NCBI RefSeq assembly: GCF_003143995.1
Contig: NZ_QFWG01000002.1
Coordinates: forward strand, 124,001-188,000
Origin: Pseudoglutamicibacter cumminsii
GTDB lineage: Bacteria; Actinomycetota; Actinomycetes; Actinomycetales; Micrococcaceae
Direction: 5' to 3'
Length of the DNA: 64,000 nt
The notes below the pieces were generated by a model. It did no database searches. It was not told the origin of the DNA and saw only the letters and a program-made list of their open reading frames with translations. The position numbers and the translations under genes are program-made. How positions within the stretch are numbered: position 1 is the first letter of the stretch; the number at the start of each line of letters is the position of its first letter. Positions 24,551 through 33,190 of the stretch are shown here, piece after piece.

Positions 24551-25000
24551 ATGGGCGTGAATGCAGACCTGCAGGGCCACACATACCCTGCCGCCGCACC
24601 ATACTCGGTCGGCCGAGAAGCAATCCGCGACTTCGCGCGCGCAGTCAAAGCGACACATCCACACCACTACGATGTTCAAGCCGCGCAAGCCGCGGGCCAC
24701 GCCGACCTCGTAGCGCCGCCAACCTTCGCGGTCGTGATCGCACAGCGTGCCGAAGCCGCCTACATCACCGACCCGAACTCCGGCATCGACTTCTCCCGCG
24801 TCGTCCACGCAGACGAACGCTTCACCCACGTCCGCCCGCTCGTCGCCGGCGACGAAATCACCGCCACCGTGACCGTGGACCGCGCCCGCGCTGTCGGGAC
24901 CGGCGGCATGGTCACCACCTCAACCGTGCTCACAGACGCCAACGGCGAAACCGTCAGCACCGTACGCTCAACCCTCATGATCCGCGGGGAGGACGACTAA
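24551..25000 (+). CDS. FAS1-type dehydratase subunit (UPF0336, HadA-like)
   Basis: A 149-aa single hot-dog protein. The segment GREAIRDFARAVKATHPHHYD is the substrate-side helix of the family and HADERFTHVRPLVAGDEIT is the typical UPF0336/HadA motif. In mycobacteria HadA pairs with HadB as a hydroxyacyl-ACP dehydratase; this organism shows no sign of mycolate genes here, so the substrate is open. ATG 24551 has GAAGGTGA just upstream. A GTG at 24542 in frame is the alternative. hadB begins 2 nt after the stop. Confidence 0.85.
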   Translation: MGVNADLQGHTYPAAAPYSVGREAIRDFARAVKATHPHHYDVQAAQAAGHADLVAPPTFAVVIAQRAEAAYITDPNSGIDFSRVVHADERFTHVRPLVAGDEITATVTVDRARAVGTGGMVTTSTVLTDANGETVSTVRSTLMIRGEDD

Positions 25001-25002
25001 CA

Positions 25003-25452
25003 ATGGCTTCCTTCGAAACCGGCCAAGAACTCGGCCGCACACAGATCGAACTGACCCGCGCCGACCTCATCCGCTACGCCGGCGCATCAGGCGACTTCAA
25101 CCCGATCCACTGGAACGACCGCTTCGCAACCGAAGTAGGGCTGCCCGGCGTGATCGCGCACGGAATGCTCACGATGGGCGCCGCCGTCCAGCTAGTAACC
25201 GACTGGGCAGGCTGCCCGGGCAAGATCGAGGACTACCAGACCCGCTTCACCGGCATGGTCCCCGTAGCCGATGACGCCGGCACCAACCCAGCCGAAGCCG
25301 TCGGCGCAACGCTTGACGTGGTTGCCACGGTCGGCAAGGTCGTTGACGAGGAACGCATCCGAGTGGACCTCGAAGTGACCCTCGACGGTGAAAAAGTACT
25401 CAACCGCGCGCAGGCGATCGTGAACGTCGCCGGCCGCTCCGAGGACGCATGA
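25003..25452 (+). CDS. MaoC-like dehydratase subunit (HadB-like)
   Basis: A 149-aa hydratase-2-type hot-dog protein. The catalytic motif is SGDFNPIHWNDRFATEVGLP, with Asp and His, followed by IAHGMLTMG. It is the partner of the upstream HadA-like protein, with which it should form the active heterodimer. Its stop overlaps the murB start (ATGA), so the two are translated together. Reaction: dehydration of a 3-hydroxyacyl thioester, inferred from family. Confidence 0.87.
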   Translation: MASFETGQELGRTQIELTRADLIRYAGASGDFNPIHWNDRFATEVGLPGVIAHGMLTMGAAVQLVTDWAGCPGKIEDYQTRFTGMVPVADDAGTNPAEAVGATLDVVATVGKVVDEERIRVDLEVTLDGEKVLNRAQAIVNVAGRSEDA

Positions 25453-26609
25453 GCCAGCAGATGCAACAGAGCCAGCAACAGGGCCAACAACAGCTCAGCG
25501 AGATCACGAGGCTCAGTGACATCACAACCATGGGCGTGGGCGGCCCAGCCGACCGCTTCATCGTGGCCCGCACGCGAGAAGAGATCCTCGAAGCCGTTCA
25601 AAAGGCCGATGCGGCAGGCACACCGCTGCTGATTGTCGGCGGCGGCTCGAACCTCGTGATCGCCGACGAAGGCTACCGGGGGACCGTCCTGCAGATCGCA
25701 ACCCGCGGCATCACCGTGGGGGACAGCACAGTGGGGGAGGACATCGCTGCTGCTGGCGGCGCCGTGGACGGAACTGTTCCCGTGACGATCGAGGCGGGCC
25801 ATCCGTGGGATGAGGCCGTCGCTTGGACGGTTGAGCATGAGCTCGGCGGCCTCGCGGCCCTCTCTGGCATTCCGGGTGCGGCCGGTGCAACCCCGGTTCA
25901 GAACGTCGGCGCATACGGTGCCGACGTCTCCAACACGTTGATCTCGATCGAAGCGTGGGACCGGCACGAAGGCCGGCTTGTGACCATGCAAGCCTCCGAG
26001 CTGGACTTGACCTACCGGAACTCCGTTTTGAAGCGGGCAACCCAGAACGGTTCGCCGCGCTGGGTCGTGCTTGCCGTGACGTTTGGGCTCAAACGCGGCG
26101 AGGCATTGCCTGTCGCGTACGATCAGCTCGCCCGCGCCCTCAACGTCGAGCTCGGGACCCGGGTCTCGCTGGCCGACGTTCGTGAAGCCGTGTTGGGCCT
26201 GCGCCGCTCCAAGGGCATGGTCGTGGATCCTCAGGATCCAGACACGAACTCGTGTGGTTCCTTCTTCATGAACCCAATCGTCGAGGAATCACTCACCTCC
26301 GCCTTGCCGGCGGATGCTCCGCGCTACCCGGCAGGCAAGGACGGCCACGTCAAGCTGTCCGCTGCGTGGCTCATCGACCACGCGGGCTATCACAAGGGCT
26401 TCGGCATGAAGGGCCAACCGGGCGAAGAGATCGCCGGTGGCCGCGCATCGTTGTCCTCTAAGCACACGCTCGCCGTGACCAACCAGGGTGGCGCATCGTG
26501 TGCCGACGTCGTGGCTTTGGCACGTGCGGTGCGCGCCGGTGTCAAGGATGCGTGGGGGATCGAACTCCACCACGAGCCGCTGCTTATCGGAACCTCGCTC
26601 GACGCCTGA
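25449..26609 (+). CDS. murB: UDP-N-acetylenolpyruvoylglucosamine reductase (MurB)
   Basis: Flavoenzyme that completes UDP-MurNAc for peptidoglycan. It has 386 aa. The FAD domain shows TTMGVGGPADRF, VGGGSNLVIAD and SGIPGAAGATPVQNVGAYG. The catalytic serine is in NSCGSFFMNP and the C-terminal acid region closes with HHEPLLIG. The N-terminus is an unusual Gln-rich run (SQQMQQSQQQGQQQ) before homology starts near LSDITTMG. A strong convergent terminator follows at 26649. Confidence 0.95.
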   Translation: MSQQMQQSQQQGQQQLSEITRLSDITTMGVGGPADRFIVARTREEILEAVQKADAAGTPLLIVGGGSNLVIADEGYRGTVLQIATRGITVGDSTVGEDIAAAGGAVDGTVPVTIEAGHPWDEAVAWTVEHELGGLAALSGIPGAAGATPVQNVGAYGADVSNTLISIEAWDRHEGRLVTMQASELDLTYRNSVLKRATQNGSPRWVVLAVTFGLKRGEALPVAYDQLARALNVELGTRVSLADVREAVLGLRRSKGMVVDPQDPDTNSCGSFFMNPIVEESLTSALPADAPRYPAGKDGHVKLSAAWLIDHAGYHKGFGMKGQPGEEIAGGRASLSSKHTLAVTNQGGASCADVVALARAVRAGVKDAWGIELHHEPLLIGTSLDA

Positions 26610-26648
26610 TACGGGACGCCTGCGCAAGCCCCGGATAACGCGTTAAAT

Positions 26649-26685
26649 GTGTGAGCGCTCAGCCAGCATGGCTGAGCGCTCACAC
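26649..26685. terminator. Perfect 17-bp terminator between murB and asd
   Basis: Arms 26649-26665 and 26669-26685 pair perfectly round a GCA loop, with A/T flanks on both sides. It serves both convergent genes. Confidence 0.88.
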
Positions 26686-26721
26686 GTTTAAAGACGGCTA
26701 CGACCGCCTGCAGAATGGCCT

Positions 26722-27846
26722 CTACAGGTTGCCGAGCGCGATATGCAGCATGCGGCGCAGAGGCTCCGCTGCGCCCCACAGTAGCTGGTCGCCGACCGTG
26801 AACGCGGAAATGTACTGCGGGCCCATCTCCAGCTGGCGCAACCGGCCCACTGGGATGTCGAGGGTACCGGACGCCGCGACCGGGGTCAGCTCGTGCATGG
26901 TCGCTTCCTTCTCGTTCGGAACAACCTTGGCCCACTCGTTATCGGAATCGATCAGGCGAGCGACCTCGTCGAGGCCCACATCTTCACGCAACTTGATCGT
27001 GAGCGCCTGCGAATGCGAACGCATCGCGCCGATGCGCACGCACAGGCCGTCGACCATGATGTGGTTCTCAGCGGAGGTACCCAGAACCTTGTTGGTTTCC
27101 ACGCCGGCCTTCCACTCTTCGCGGGACTGGCCGTTGCCGAGATCGGAATCGATCCACGGGATCAGGTTGCCCGCCAACGGCACGCCGAACTGGGTTGCGT
27201 CGAGCTCGCCCGAACGCTGCTTGCGCAGAACCTCGGCGTCGATCTGCGTGATCGCGGAAGCCGGATCGTCCAGCAGGTCCTTGACGGAGGAGCTGATGTC
27301 GCCGAACTGGGTCAGCAGCTCACGCATGTGGCGCGCGCCGCCGCCCGAAGCCGCCTGGTAGGTCATCGAGGTCGCCCATTCGACCAGCCCGTTGCGGAAC
27401 AGGCCGCCCAGGCCCATGAGCATGCACGAGACGGTGCAGTTACCGCCCACGAAGTCCTTGACGCCGGTTTCGAGGCCGCTGTCGATCACATTGCGGTTGA
27501 CGGGGTCCAGCACGATGATGGATTCGTCTTCCATGCGCAGCGTGCTCGCCGCATCGATCCAGATGCCGTCCCAGCCGGCGTCGCGCAGCTTGCCGTGAAC
27601 GGCGCTCGTGTAGTCGCCGCCTTGCGCGGTGACGATGATCGGAAGCTTGGCAAGCTCATCGATATCGTGAGCGTCCTTGAGCGCAGGGGCGCCCTCAGCG
27701 AACGATGGGGCAGCCGCGCCCGCCTGGGACGTCGAGAAGAACACCGGGTCGATTCCGGCGAAGTCCCCTTCATCTTGCATACGCTGCATGAGGACGGAGC
27801 CCACCATGCCGCGGTAACCGACAAAACCTACAGCCTTTGAAGTCAT
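26722..27846 (-). CDS. asd: Aspartate-semialdehyde dehydrogenase, enterobacterial-like type
   Basis: Makes aspartate semialdehyde for lysine, threonine, methionine and diaminopimelate. 374 aa from ATG 27846. It begins [18 protein letters not shown] and contains [19 protein letters not shown], the active-site Cys in [17 protein letters not shown], and the catalytic His in [12 protein letters not shown]. These segments follow the Escherichia coli type rather than the shorter form usually linked to lysC in actinobacteria. The annotated-length frame starts at 27885, but ATG 27846 has a leaderless -10 exactly 7 nt upstream and begins at homology. Confidence 0.92.
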   Translation of the reverse strand: MTSKAVGFVGYRGMVGSVLMQRMQDEGDFAGIDPVFFSTSQAGAAAPSFAEGAPALKDAHDIDELAKLPIIVTAQGGDYTSAVHGKLRDAGWDGIWIDAASTLRMEDESIIVLDPVNRNVIDSGLETGVKDFVGGNCTVSCMLMGLGGLFRNGLVEWATSMTYQAASGGGARHMRELLTQFGDISSSVKDLLDDPASAITQIDAEVLRKQRSGELDATQFGVPLAGNLIPWIDSDLGNGQSREEWKAGVETNKVLGTSAENHIMVDGLCVRIGAMRSHSQALTIKLREDVGLDEVARLIDSDNEWAKVVPNEKEATMHELTPVAASGTLDIPVGRLRQLEMGPQYISAFTVGDQLLWGAAEPLRRMLHIALGNL

Positions 27847-27853
27847 AGCTTCA

Positions 27854-27859
27854 AGGCTA
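27854..27859 (-). promoter_or_regulatory. -10 element for a leaderless asd transcript
   Basis: On the minus strand TAGCCT lies 7 nt before the asd ATG. Confidence 0.45.
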
Positions 27860-27955
27860 CGCGAGCACCTAGGCACTAAGCCCAAATCTTTCGCATTGTG
27901 AGCTCAGGGACGTAACCTCTGGGAAACAGTCGCCCTCCTATTGCGGCAGGAACTC

Positions 27956-29710
27956 CTATTGATCCAGGAAGTTCCACAGCATTTCGGATGCTTTGACGAG
28001 GTTCGCGGTGAACTCCTCCGGTTTCTCAGCGGTGTCCATGTTCCATGAGACGCAGAACTCGGTGGCGTCGGTAAGGGGAGTGTAGGAAATACCGAAGCCT
28101 TCCGGCACCGTTGGTGCGAAGCTGTACCGCACAATCTGATGTGGGCCGCCCACCGACGTCGTGGACAGGAAGTCCCGGCGCACCGCGAGGACGGCGTCGT
28201 CAGTGAAGAACGGGTCGTTGCCGTCGATCGTGGTCATCATCTGGATGTGACGGTCAAAACCGTTTCCGGACTTGCATCGTTTGACCCAGCCGCGGTGAGC
28301 GTTGGCGGCGGCCAGCAGGTCGTCGTGCGTCGCGGTTCCTGCAACGAGCTTCTGCGCGAAGGCCGCGGCCTCCGGGGTTGCGGCCCGCAGGCATTCGGTG
28401 CGGCCGGCGCGGTATTCGCGCATGTCCACGGCCTCGTACACGGCCCGGATCCGGCCGTAGGTGAGCTGCTGCGCGATGGTCATGGTTAGTTGAGCCGCGG
28501 CGTCACGGCTGAACTTGAACGGCATGTCTGCCGGCGGACGATGCGGTGCCGTGACGATCTGGACCGTGAACTTCGATGCCCGCTCAGCGTAGGCGTCGGC
28601 ATGCGTGCGGATCTCCGCGGCGGTGCCCTTATCGAGCGTCCACACAAGCTCTTCTGCTTCGAGGCCCGTGAGTTCAGTGGAACCCACGGATGGAACCTCC
28701 GCTGTCTGGATGCGTTGCATGGCCGTGAGCAGGGTGGCGCCGTCGATGCAGGAGTGCTCAACGTTGACGGCCGTCCAGTCGTCGTGAAGGCTCACCTGAT
28801 AGCTCAACGGCTTATACGCCCATGCCCCGCGCGGAGCGAAGGTGGCCTCGCGCATGCGTTGGGCGTCCGTCGCATCGCAGTCGTTCAGCAGTTCGACTGT
28901 GAAGAGCATGTCACCCAAGCGGTCATACAGCCGATGGTTGAGGCTCTGCTCGATGATCGTGACCATCAGATCTTCAAGGACGCCCGAGCCCAGAAGCGAT
29001 GGTGTGTTGAAATCGATCTCCGCGGGTTCGGTGGCCGCTACTTGTATCGCCTCGAGCGCTGCGCGCAACGCCTCAGCTGAGACGAGCGTGCCGGCACTGT
29101 CAGTGAGAGGCACGGCGAACAGTCGGCCGTTGACGAATACGCCGATCTCCCGGTTCGTCTCGTCGAGCCTGCTCCGGAAGATCTGGTCTTCGCCTTCGAG
29201 CGGGAGGCGTGTAGAGCCTGCGTATACGAACCACTGGTTCAGCGTGATGCGGTTGCCGCGGGCGTCCACATCCTCCGGGACGTTTCCGGACGCCGCCTGC
29301 AGGTGCACCGTTGCCGCGCGCCGGATGAACTCGACGGCGCGATCCAGCCCCACGGGCACGTGGCCCGCCGGTGTTGGCTCGAGTGGCAGTGCGAGCTGGA
29401 ATGCCACATTGGTGCTGAGGGTCAGCGGCTCTCTGACCGTGAGGTAGCCGGAATACCATTCGTTGTGAAGCCAGTTGGTGCCGGCAGCGGCTCGGGTTTC
29501 GGCGCGCTCCCGCAGAGCCGCGTCAAGCTTCGGTCCAGAGCCGGTACGGAAGTTCTCAACTACTTCCTGAGCGTGTTCGAGCTCAGGGCCGTCAAGCACT
29601 GCGGCGAGTGCATGCTGATACGCGTCGAGGGTTCCGTCCAGAGGTGGAACCTCGAGCGGCTTCAGATCCCGCGTTGACGGGTGCGGCGCAATGGCCGGAT
29701 TCTCAGCCAC
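27956..29710 (-). CDS. Choline/carnitine O-acyltransferase family protein
   Basis: An acyl-CoA-dependent acyltransferase of about 584 aa. Family marks appear in order: LEVPPLDGTLDAYQHAL near the start, NWLHNEWYSGYL, the catalytic His in NVEHSCIDGATLL, the carboxylate-binding stretch YEAVDMREYRAGRTECLR and the late STTSVGG plus GFGISYTPL. This family is mainly eukaryotic (CrAT, ChAT, CPT) with scattered bacterial members. Acyl acceptor is unknown; carnitine is the first guess. GTG 29710 was chosen because AGGAGG lies 9 nt upstream; a GTG at 29731 is also in frame. There is no signal peptide, so it should be cytoplasmic. Confidence 0.85.
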   Translation of the reverse strand: MAENPAIAPHPSTRDLKPLEVPPLDGTLDAYQHALAAVLDGPELEHAQEVVENFRTGSGPKLDAALRERAETRAAAGTNWLHNEWYSGYLTVREPLTLSTNVAFQLALPLEPTPAGHVPVGLDRAVEFIRRAATVHLQAASGNVPEDVDARGNRITLNQWFVYAGSTRLPLEGEDQIFRSRLDETNREIGVFVNGRLFAVPLTDSAGTLVSAEALRAALEAIQVAATEPAEIDFNTPSLLGSGVLEDLMVTIIEQSLNHRLYDRLGDMLFTVELLNDCDATDAQRMREATFAPRGAWAYKPLSYQVSLHDDWTAVNVEHSCIDGATLLTAMQRIQTAEVPSVGSTELTGLEAEELVWTLDKGTAAEIRTHADAYAERASKFTVQIVTAPHRPPADMPFKFSRDAAAQLTMTIAQQLTYGRIRAVYEAVDMREYRAGRTECLRAATPEAAAFAQKLVAGTATHDDLLAAANAHRGWVKRCKSGNGFDRHIQMMTTIDGNDPFFTDDAVLAVRRDFLSTTSVGGPHQIVRYSFAPTVPEGFGISYTPLTDATEFCVSWNMDTAEKPEEFTANLVKASEMLWNFLDQ

Positions 29711-29798
29711 AGTCTCAGGCCTCCTCGCCACAGGTCTTCAACACAGTCTGTGTCGTTTCAAAACAGTGCCGCGTCGTTTCAACAGAGAACCCGGATCC

Positions 29799-30248
29799 TT
29801 ATGAATCGCGCTTGTTCTGTTCGGCCTGCGTCTTCCCAGCCTGCTCACGTTCAGCCTGTGCACGCTCAGCTTCGAGGCGTTCCGCTTCGCGAGCATGCCA
29901 GCGGTCGATCGCTTCTTGGCCGGTGTAGAACTCTTCGACGGCTTCCATACGTTCGGCTACGAGCTTCTTCCGGATGCCGATGCTGCGCACCGCGCCCCAC
30001 ACGAACAGTTGAACCACAACCACCAGCAGGATCACGCCGGCGATCTTGTTGCCAACGATGACGGCCCACACTCCGGCGGCAGCACTCGCGAGTGCGAGCA
30101 CGGGGAACAGCATGTAACCGAGCAGGAAGTGCAGTTCGGGGCGTGGAGTGCCCAGAACGAGGTCCTCGCCGGCCGCTGCTTCGCTGCCTGCGGTTTCGCC
30201 GTCCGCCGGCTCCTCTGGCTTGATGTTCTTCTCCGGTGTCGTGTTCAT
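29799..30248 (-). CDS. Membrane protein downstream of folA, 149 aa
   Basis: An acidic N-terminus of about 40 residues, two hydrophobic helices (LLGYMLFPVLALASAAAGVW and IAGVILLVVVVQLFVWGA), then a highly charged helical tail rich in Ala/Glu/Arg/Gln that is likely coiled coil. ATG 30248 lies 1 nt after the folA stop, so it is the third gene of a thyA-folA operon. No known family recognised. Confidence 0.7.
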   Translation of the reverse strand: MNTTPEKNIKPEEPADGETAGSEAAAGEDLVLGTPRPELHFLLGYMLFPVLALASAAAGVWAVIVGNKIAGVILLVVVVQLFVWGAVRSIGIRKKLVAERMEAVEEFYTGQEAIDRWHAREAERLEAERAQAEREQAGKTQAEQNKRDS

Positions 30249-30249
30249 G

Positions 30250-30822
30250 TCAGCCTTTTCGTTGGTACACATCCACGCGGTAGCGCAGTTGCTGCTTTTC
30301 GCTGTCGATCCAGCCTTCACCCTCCGGACTCGACGCAACGCGTTCCCACCCGACGCTGAGCACGGGGGCGAGGGTGTCGCCTTCGACCTGGGTGTCAACC
30401 GTCGTGACCACCGCGAGGTTCGCCATCGGCTCCAACGCTTCGTAGATCGCGCCGCCACCAACAATCCAGACCTGCTCGCTGCCCTCGCTGTTGTAAGCGA
30501 TGTCGAGGGCCTCAGCGATCGAACCCACAGCGTGTCCGCCCGCGGCAGCGACCTGGTGACGGGTCTCTGCTTGGCTGGTCAGCACGATGTTGGTGCGGTT
30601 GGAGAACGGACGGAACGCGGCCGGGATGGAATCCCAGGTTTTGCGCCCCATAATCACGGGGTGGCCTTCGGTCACGTGCTTGAAGAACGCGAGATCTTCA
30701 GGCAGCCGCCACGGAATGTCACCGTCAACACCGATCACGCGTTCGGCCGACTGCGCCCAGATCATCCCGATCTGGCGTGCCGATTCGTGCGGTATGAAGT
30801 CGTCAGCGAAGTGTTGATGCAT
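30250..30822 (-). CDS. folA: Dihydrofolate reductase
   Basis: NADPH-dependent reductase that regenerates tetrahydrofolate consumed by the neighbouring thymidylate synthase. 190 aa. The core starts at IGMIWAQSAERVIGVDGDIPWRLPED, then HPVIMGRKTWDSIP, SNRTNIVLTSQ and VWIVGGGAIYEALEP. About 17 residues precede the usual first strand, so initiation could be at the internal ATG before IWAQ. It lies 44 nt downstream of thyA on the same strand. Confidence 0.93.
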   Translation of the reverse strand: MHQHFADDFIPHESARQIGMIWAQSAERVIGVDGDIPWRLPEDLAFFKHVTEGHPVIMGRKTWDSIPAAFRPFSNRTNIVLTSQAETRHQVAAAGGHAVGSIAEALDIAYNSEGSEQVWIVGGGAIYEALEPMANLAVVTTVDTQVEGDTLAPVLSVGWERVASSPEGEGWIDSEKQQLRYRVDVYQRKG

Positions 30823-30866
30823 GGAACTGTTGGCTCAAAATCCTTGGAATCAGTCAGCCGGCTCGA

Positions 30867-31673
30867 TCACACAGCGATCGGCGCCGCGATGCCCGGATGG
30901 TGTTGGTAGTTCTCTACGATGAAGTCTTCGAGTTCGTAGTCGAAAATGGACTCGGGCTTCCGCGCGAAACGCAGCGTCGGGTACTCGTATGGTTCCCGTT
31001 CAAGCTGGGTTTTGACCTGCTCGATGTGGTTGTCATAAATGTGCACGTCGCCGCCGGTCCACACGAACTCGCCAGGCTCCAAGCCGAGCTGCTGAGCCAT
31101 CATGTGCACGAGCAGCGAGTAGGAAGCGATGTTGAACGGGACGCCCAGGAATGTGTCAGCCGAACGCTGGTAGAGCTGGCACGAAAGCTTGCCGTTAGCG
31201 ATGTAGAACTGGAAGAACGCGTGGCATGGAGGCAACGCCATGTTCTTGATCTCGGCGACGTTCCAGGCAGAAACGATGTGGCGCCGCGAGTCAGGGTTCT
31301 CACGTAGCTGCTCCATGAGCTCTGCGATCTGGTCGATGTGGCCGCCATCGGGCGTCGGCCACGAGCGCCACTGAACGCCATAGACCGGGCCGAGCTCGCC
31401 GTCTTCATCAGCCCACTCATTCCAGATGCTCACGCCACGTTCCTGGAGCCAGCGCACATTGGAATCACCGCGCAGGAACCACAGAAGTTCCAGTGCGACT
31501 GACTTGAAGTGCACCCGTTTGGTCGTGATGAGCGGCAACGTTCCGTTGCTGAGGTCGTAGCGGATCTGCCGGCCGAAAACCGAGATGGTGCCGGTTCCGG
31601 TGCGGTCAGATTTCGGCGTCCCGTTCTCCAGGACGTCCTTGAGCATGTCTTCGTATGGCGTGGGGACGGTCAT
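30867..31673 (-). CDS. thyA: Thymidylate synthase (ThyA)
   Basis: Methylates dUMP with methylene-tetrahydrofolate. 268 aa, a normal length. Visible motifs are [37 protein letters not shown], the catalytic Cys in [27 protein letters not shown] and [15 protein letters not shown] on the minus strand (31687-31682) lies 8 nt before the ATG and no ribosome binding site is obvious, so the transcript may be leaderless. folA and a membrane protein follow. Confidence 0.95.
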   Translation of the reverse strand: MTVPTPYEDMLKDVLENGTPKSDRTGTGTISVFGRQIRYDLSNGTLPLITTKRVHFKSVALELLWFLRGDSNVRWLQERGVSIWNEWADEDGELGPVYGVQWRSWPTPDGGHIDQIAELMEQLRENPDSRRHIVSAWNVAEIKNMALPPCHAFFQFYIANGKLSCQLYQRSADTFLGVPFNIASYSLLVHMMAQQLGLEPGEFVWTGGDVHIYDNHIEQVKTQLEREPYEYPTLRFARKPESIFDYELEDFIVENYQHHPGIAAPIAV

Positions 31674-31757
31674 GAGGCTCGATTCTATGCAGGAGGTCGT
31701 GAGGGAAAGCGAAGCTGTGGATAACGATGCTGTGCAGGGCTTGCTGCGGACACGCGC

Positions 31758-32066
31758 CTAGTGCGCGCGCAGGACCGCGTACTGCGGATGCTTCTCGAGA
31801 TAGTCCACGGTGTAGGTGCACACCGGGTTGACCTTGAGGCCCAACGCCCACATGCGTTCAAACGCGATCGTGGTCAGGGCACGCGCGTACCCGCGGCGTG
31901 AAAACTCTTCTTTGATGATCGTGTGGATGAAGCTCAGAACGTCGCCGTCTTGTTCGTACTGGATGAACCCAATGAAGTCATCGCCATCGAAAAGATTGAA
32001 GCGAGACTGGACCTCGTCCTGCTCAACACGGAGCGTGTGCTGCTGAATCAATGGAGGCTGCGGCAT
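31758..32066 (-). CDS. GNAT-like N-acetyltransferase (NATD1/YjdJ type)
   Basis: A minimal acetyltransferase-like domain of 102 aa. It matches the small Gcn5-related family: DDFIGFIQYEQDGDVLSFIHTIIKEEFSRRG, where EFSRRGYARAL is the CoA pyrophosphate loop, and a closing VCTYTVDYLEKHPQY. ATG 32066 has GAAAGGA upstream. Substrate unknown. Confidence 0.82.
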   Translation of the reverse strand: MPQPPLIQQHTLRVEQDEVQSRFNLFDGDDFIGFIQYEQDGDVLSFIHTIIKEEFSRRGYARALTTIAFERMWALGLKVNPVCTYTVDYLEKHPQYAVLRAH

Positions 32067-32194
32067 AGGGGTTCCTTTCAACACGAGCGCACGCTACTCA
32101 ACGAGCGCGCGCTACAGGTGCACTACCTCCGAGCCTACCAAGCACAAGCCCAGCGTAAGCGCTCTGCACAAACACAGCGCAAGAGCCCCGCCGA

Positions 32195-33190
32195 TCAGTC
32201 TTCGAAAGGCCGATGAACCTCAACCGCAACCGTACGCCAGCGCCGCTTAGCATCCAGCGCCCGATGCAGAATGATCGCTTCACCAGGGGCAAGATACGGG
32301 TTCTCTTTAGGCAAGAACTCCCGCAAATCCTTAGGCGTCACGGTCTGCAAAGCCTTCAATAGAGTCGGCATCACGGGGCGGTGTGAACACACCAGCGTAG
32401 GCTTCGGATTGTTGAACTGCTTCAACAGGATTCGCTGCGCCTTATCCGGATCGCGGTCAGCCGCATGCTCCGTCAACGCGGTCTGCTTCTTGATGCTCAA
32501 CCCAGCGCCGGCAGCGTAAGGATGAACCGTTTGAAGGCAACGGGTCCATCGGCTCGAAACCAACCGCTCAGGTTTCCAAGCCCTCAACATGCGAGCCAAT
32601 GACCGAGCCTGAACGAAACCAGTGGTCGCCAGGGTTCGGTCACCCTCGGAACGCGTCCACCCGTTACGCGGCTTAGCCTTCGCATGCCGTACCAAGAGGA
32701 ACGGCGTAGTCCGCAAGTGGTCCTGCTCGTGGGCCTCAACCAGGGCCTTGATCGGAAGCTGATCTGCTTCATTCGTGAGCTTCTTCAGAGCCTTCGCCGG
32801 CGAATACCAGCGGGCGATATCGACCTCTTTACCGTCGGGATTAACCCGCCTCGCTTTGTCCACGTGAGCGGCCCAGTAGTAAACAACCTTGGACTTCTTG
32901 CCCACGAAATAATGCGTGCACGGCAACGGGATCCCCAAGGTCACCTTGAGGTTAGCTTCCTCTTTAGCTTCACGAACCGCGCTTTCAGCGATCGTCTCGC
33001 CGGCGTCGACCTTGCCTTTAGGAAGCGACCAGTCCTTATGTTTTGGACGGTGGATCAACAGAACCTGCAACCCATCGGAAGGGTCGATGCGCCACGGCAC
33101 AACACCAGCGGCGACGATCTCCGGCTTATCTTGGGCGATTTCGCCGATAGGTTCAGTCGAGCGAACGGGAAAAGAAATCGAATTTGGCAT
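32195..33190 (-). CDS. Nudix hydrolase fused to a histidine phosphatase (MutT1-like)
   Basis: A 331-aa two-domain protein. The Nudix box GKVDAGETIAESAVREAKEEAN occupies about residues 59-80. From about 160 a phosphoglycerate-mutase-like domain begins with LLVRHAKAKPRNGW (RHG-type active site) and continues VSSRWTRCLQTVHPYA and LVCSHRPVMPTLL. The same fusion is Mycobacterium MutT1, which cleans up 8-oxo-dGTP and dinucleotide polyphosphates. Its ATG overlaps the ppk1 stop by one base, the same ppk1-mutT1 pairing seen in mycobacteria. Confidence 0.9.
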   Translation of the reverse strand: MPNSISFPVRSTEPIGEIAQDKPEIVAAGVVPWRIDPSDGLQVLLIHRPKHKDWSLPKGKVDAGETIAESAVREAKEEANLKVTLGIPLPCTHYFVGKKSKVVYYWAAHVDKARRVNPDGKEVDIARWYSPAKALKKLTNEADQLPIKALVEAHEQDHLRTTPFLLVRHAKAKPRNGWTRSEGDRTLATTGFVQARSLARMLRAWKPERLVSSRWTRCLQTVHPYAAGAGLSIKKQTALTEHAADRDPDKAQRILLKQFNNPKPTLVCSHRPVMPTLLKALQTVTPKDLREFLPKENPYLAPGEAIILHRALDAKRRWRTVAVEVHRPFED

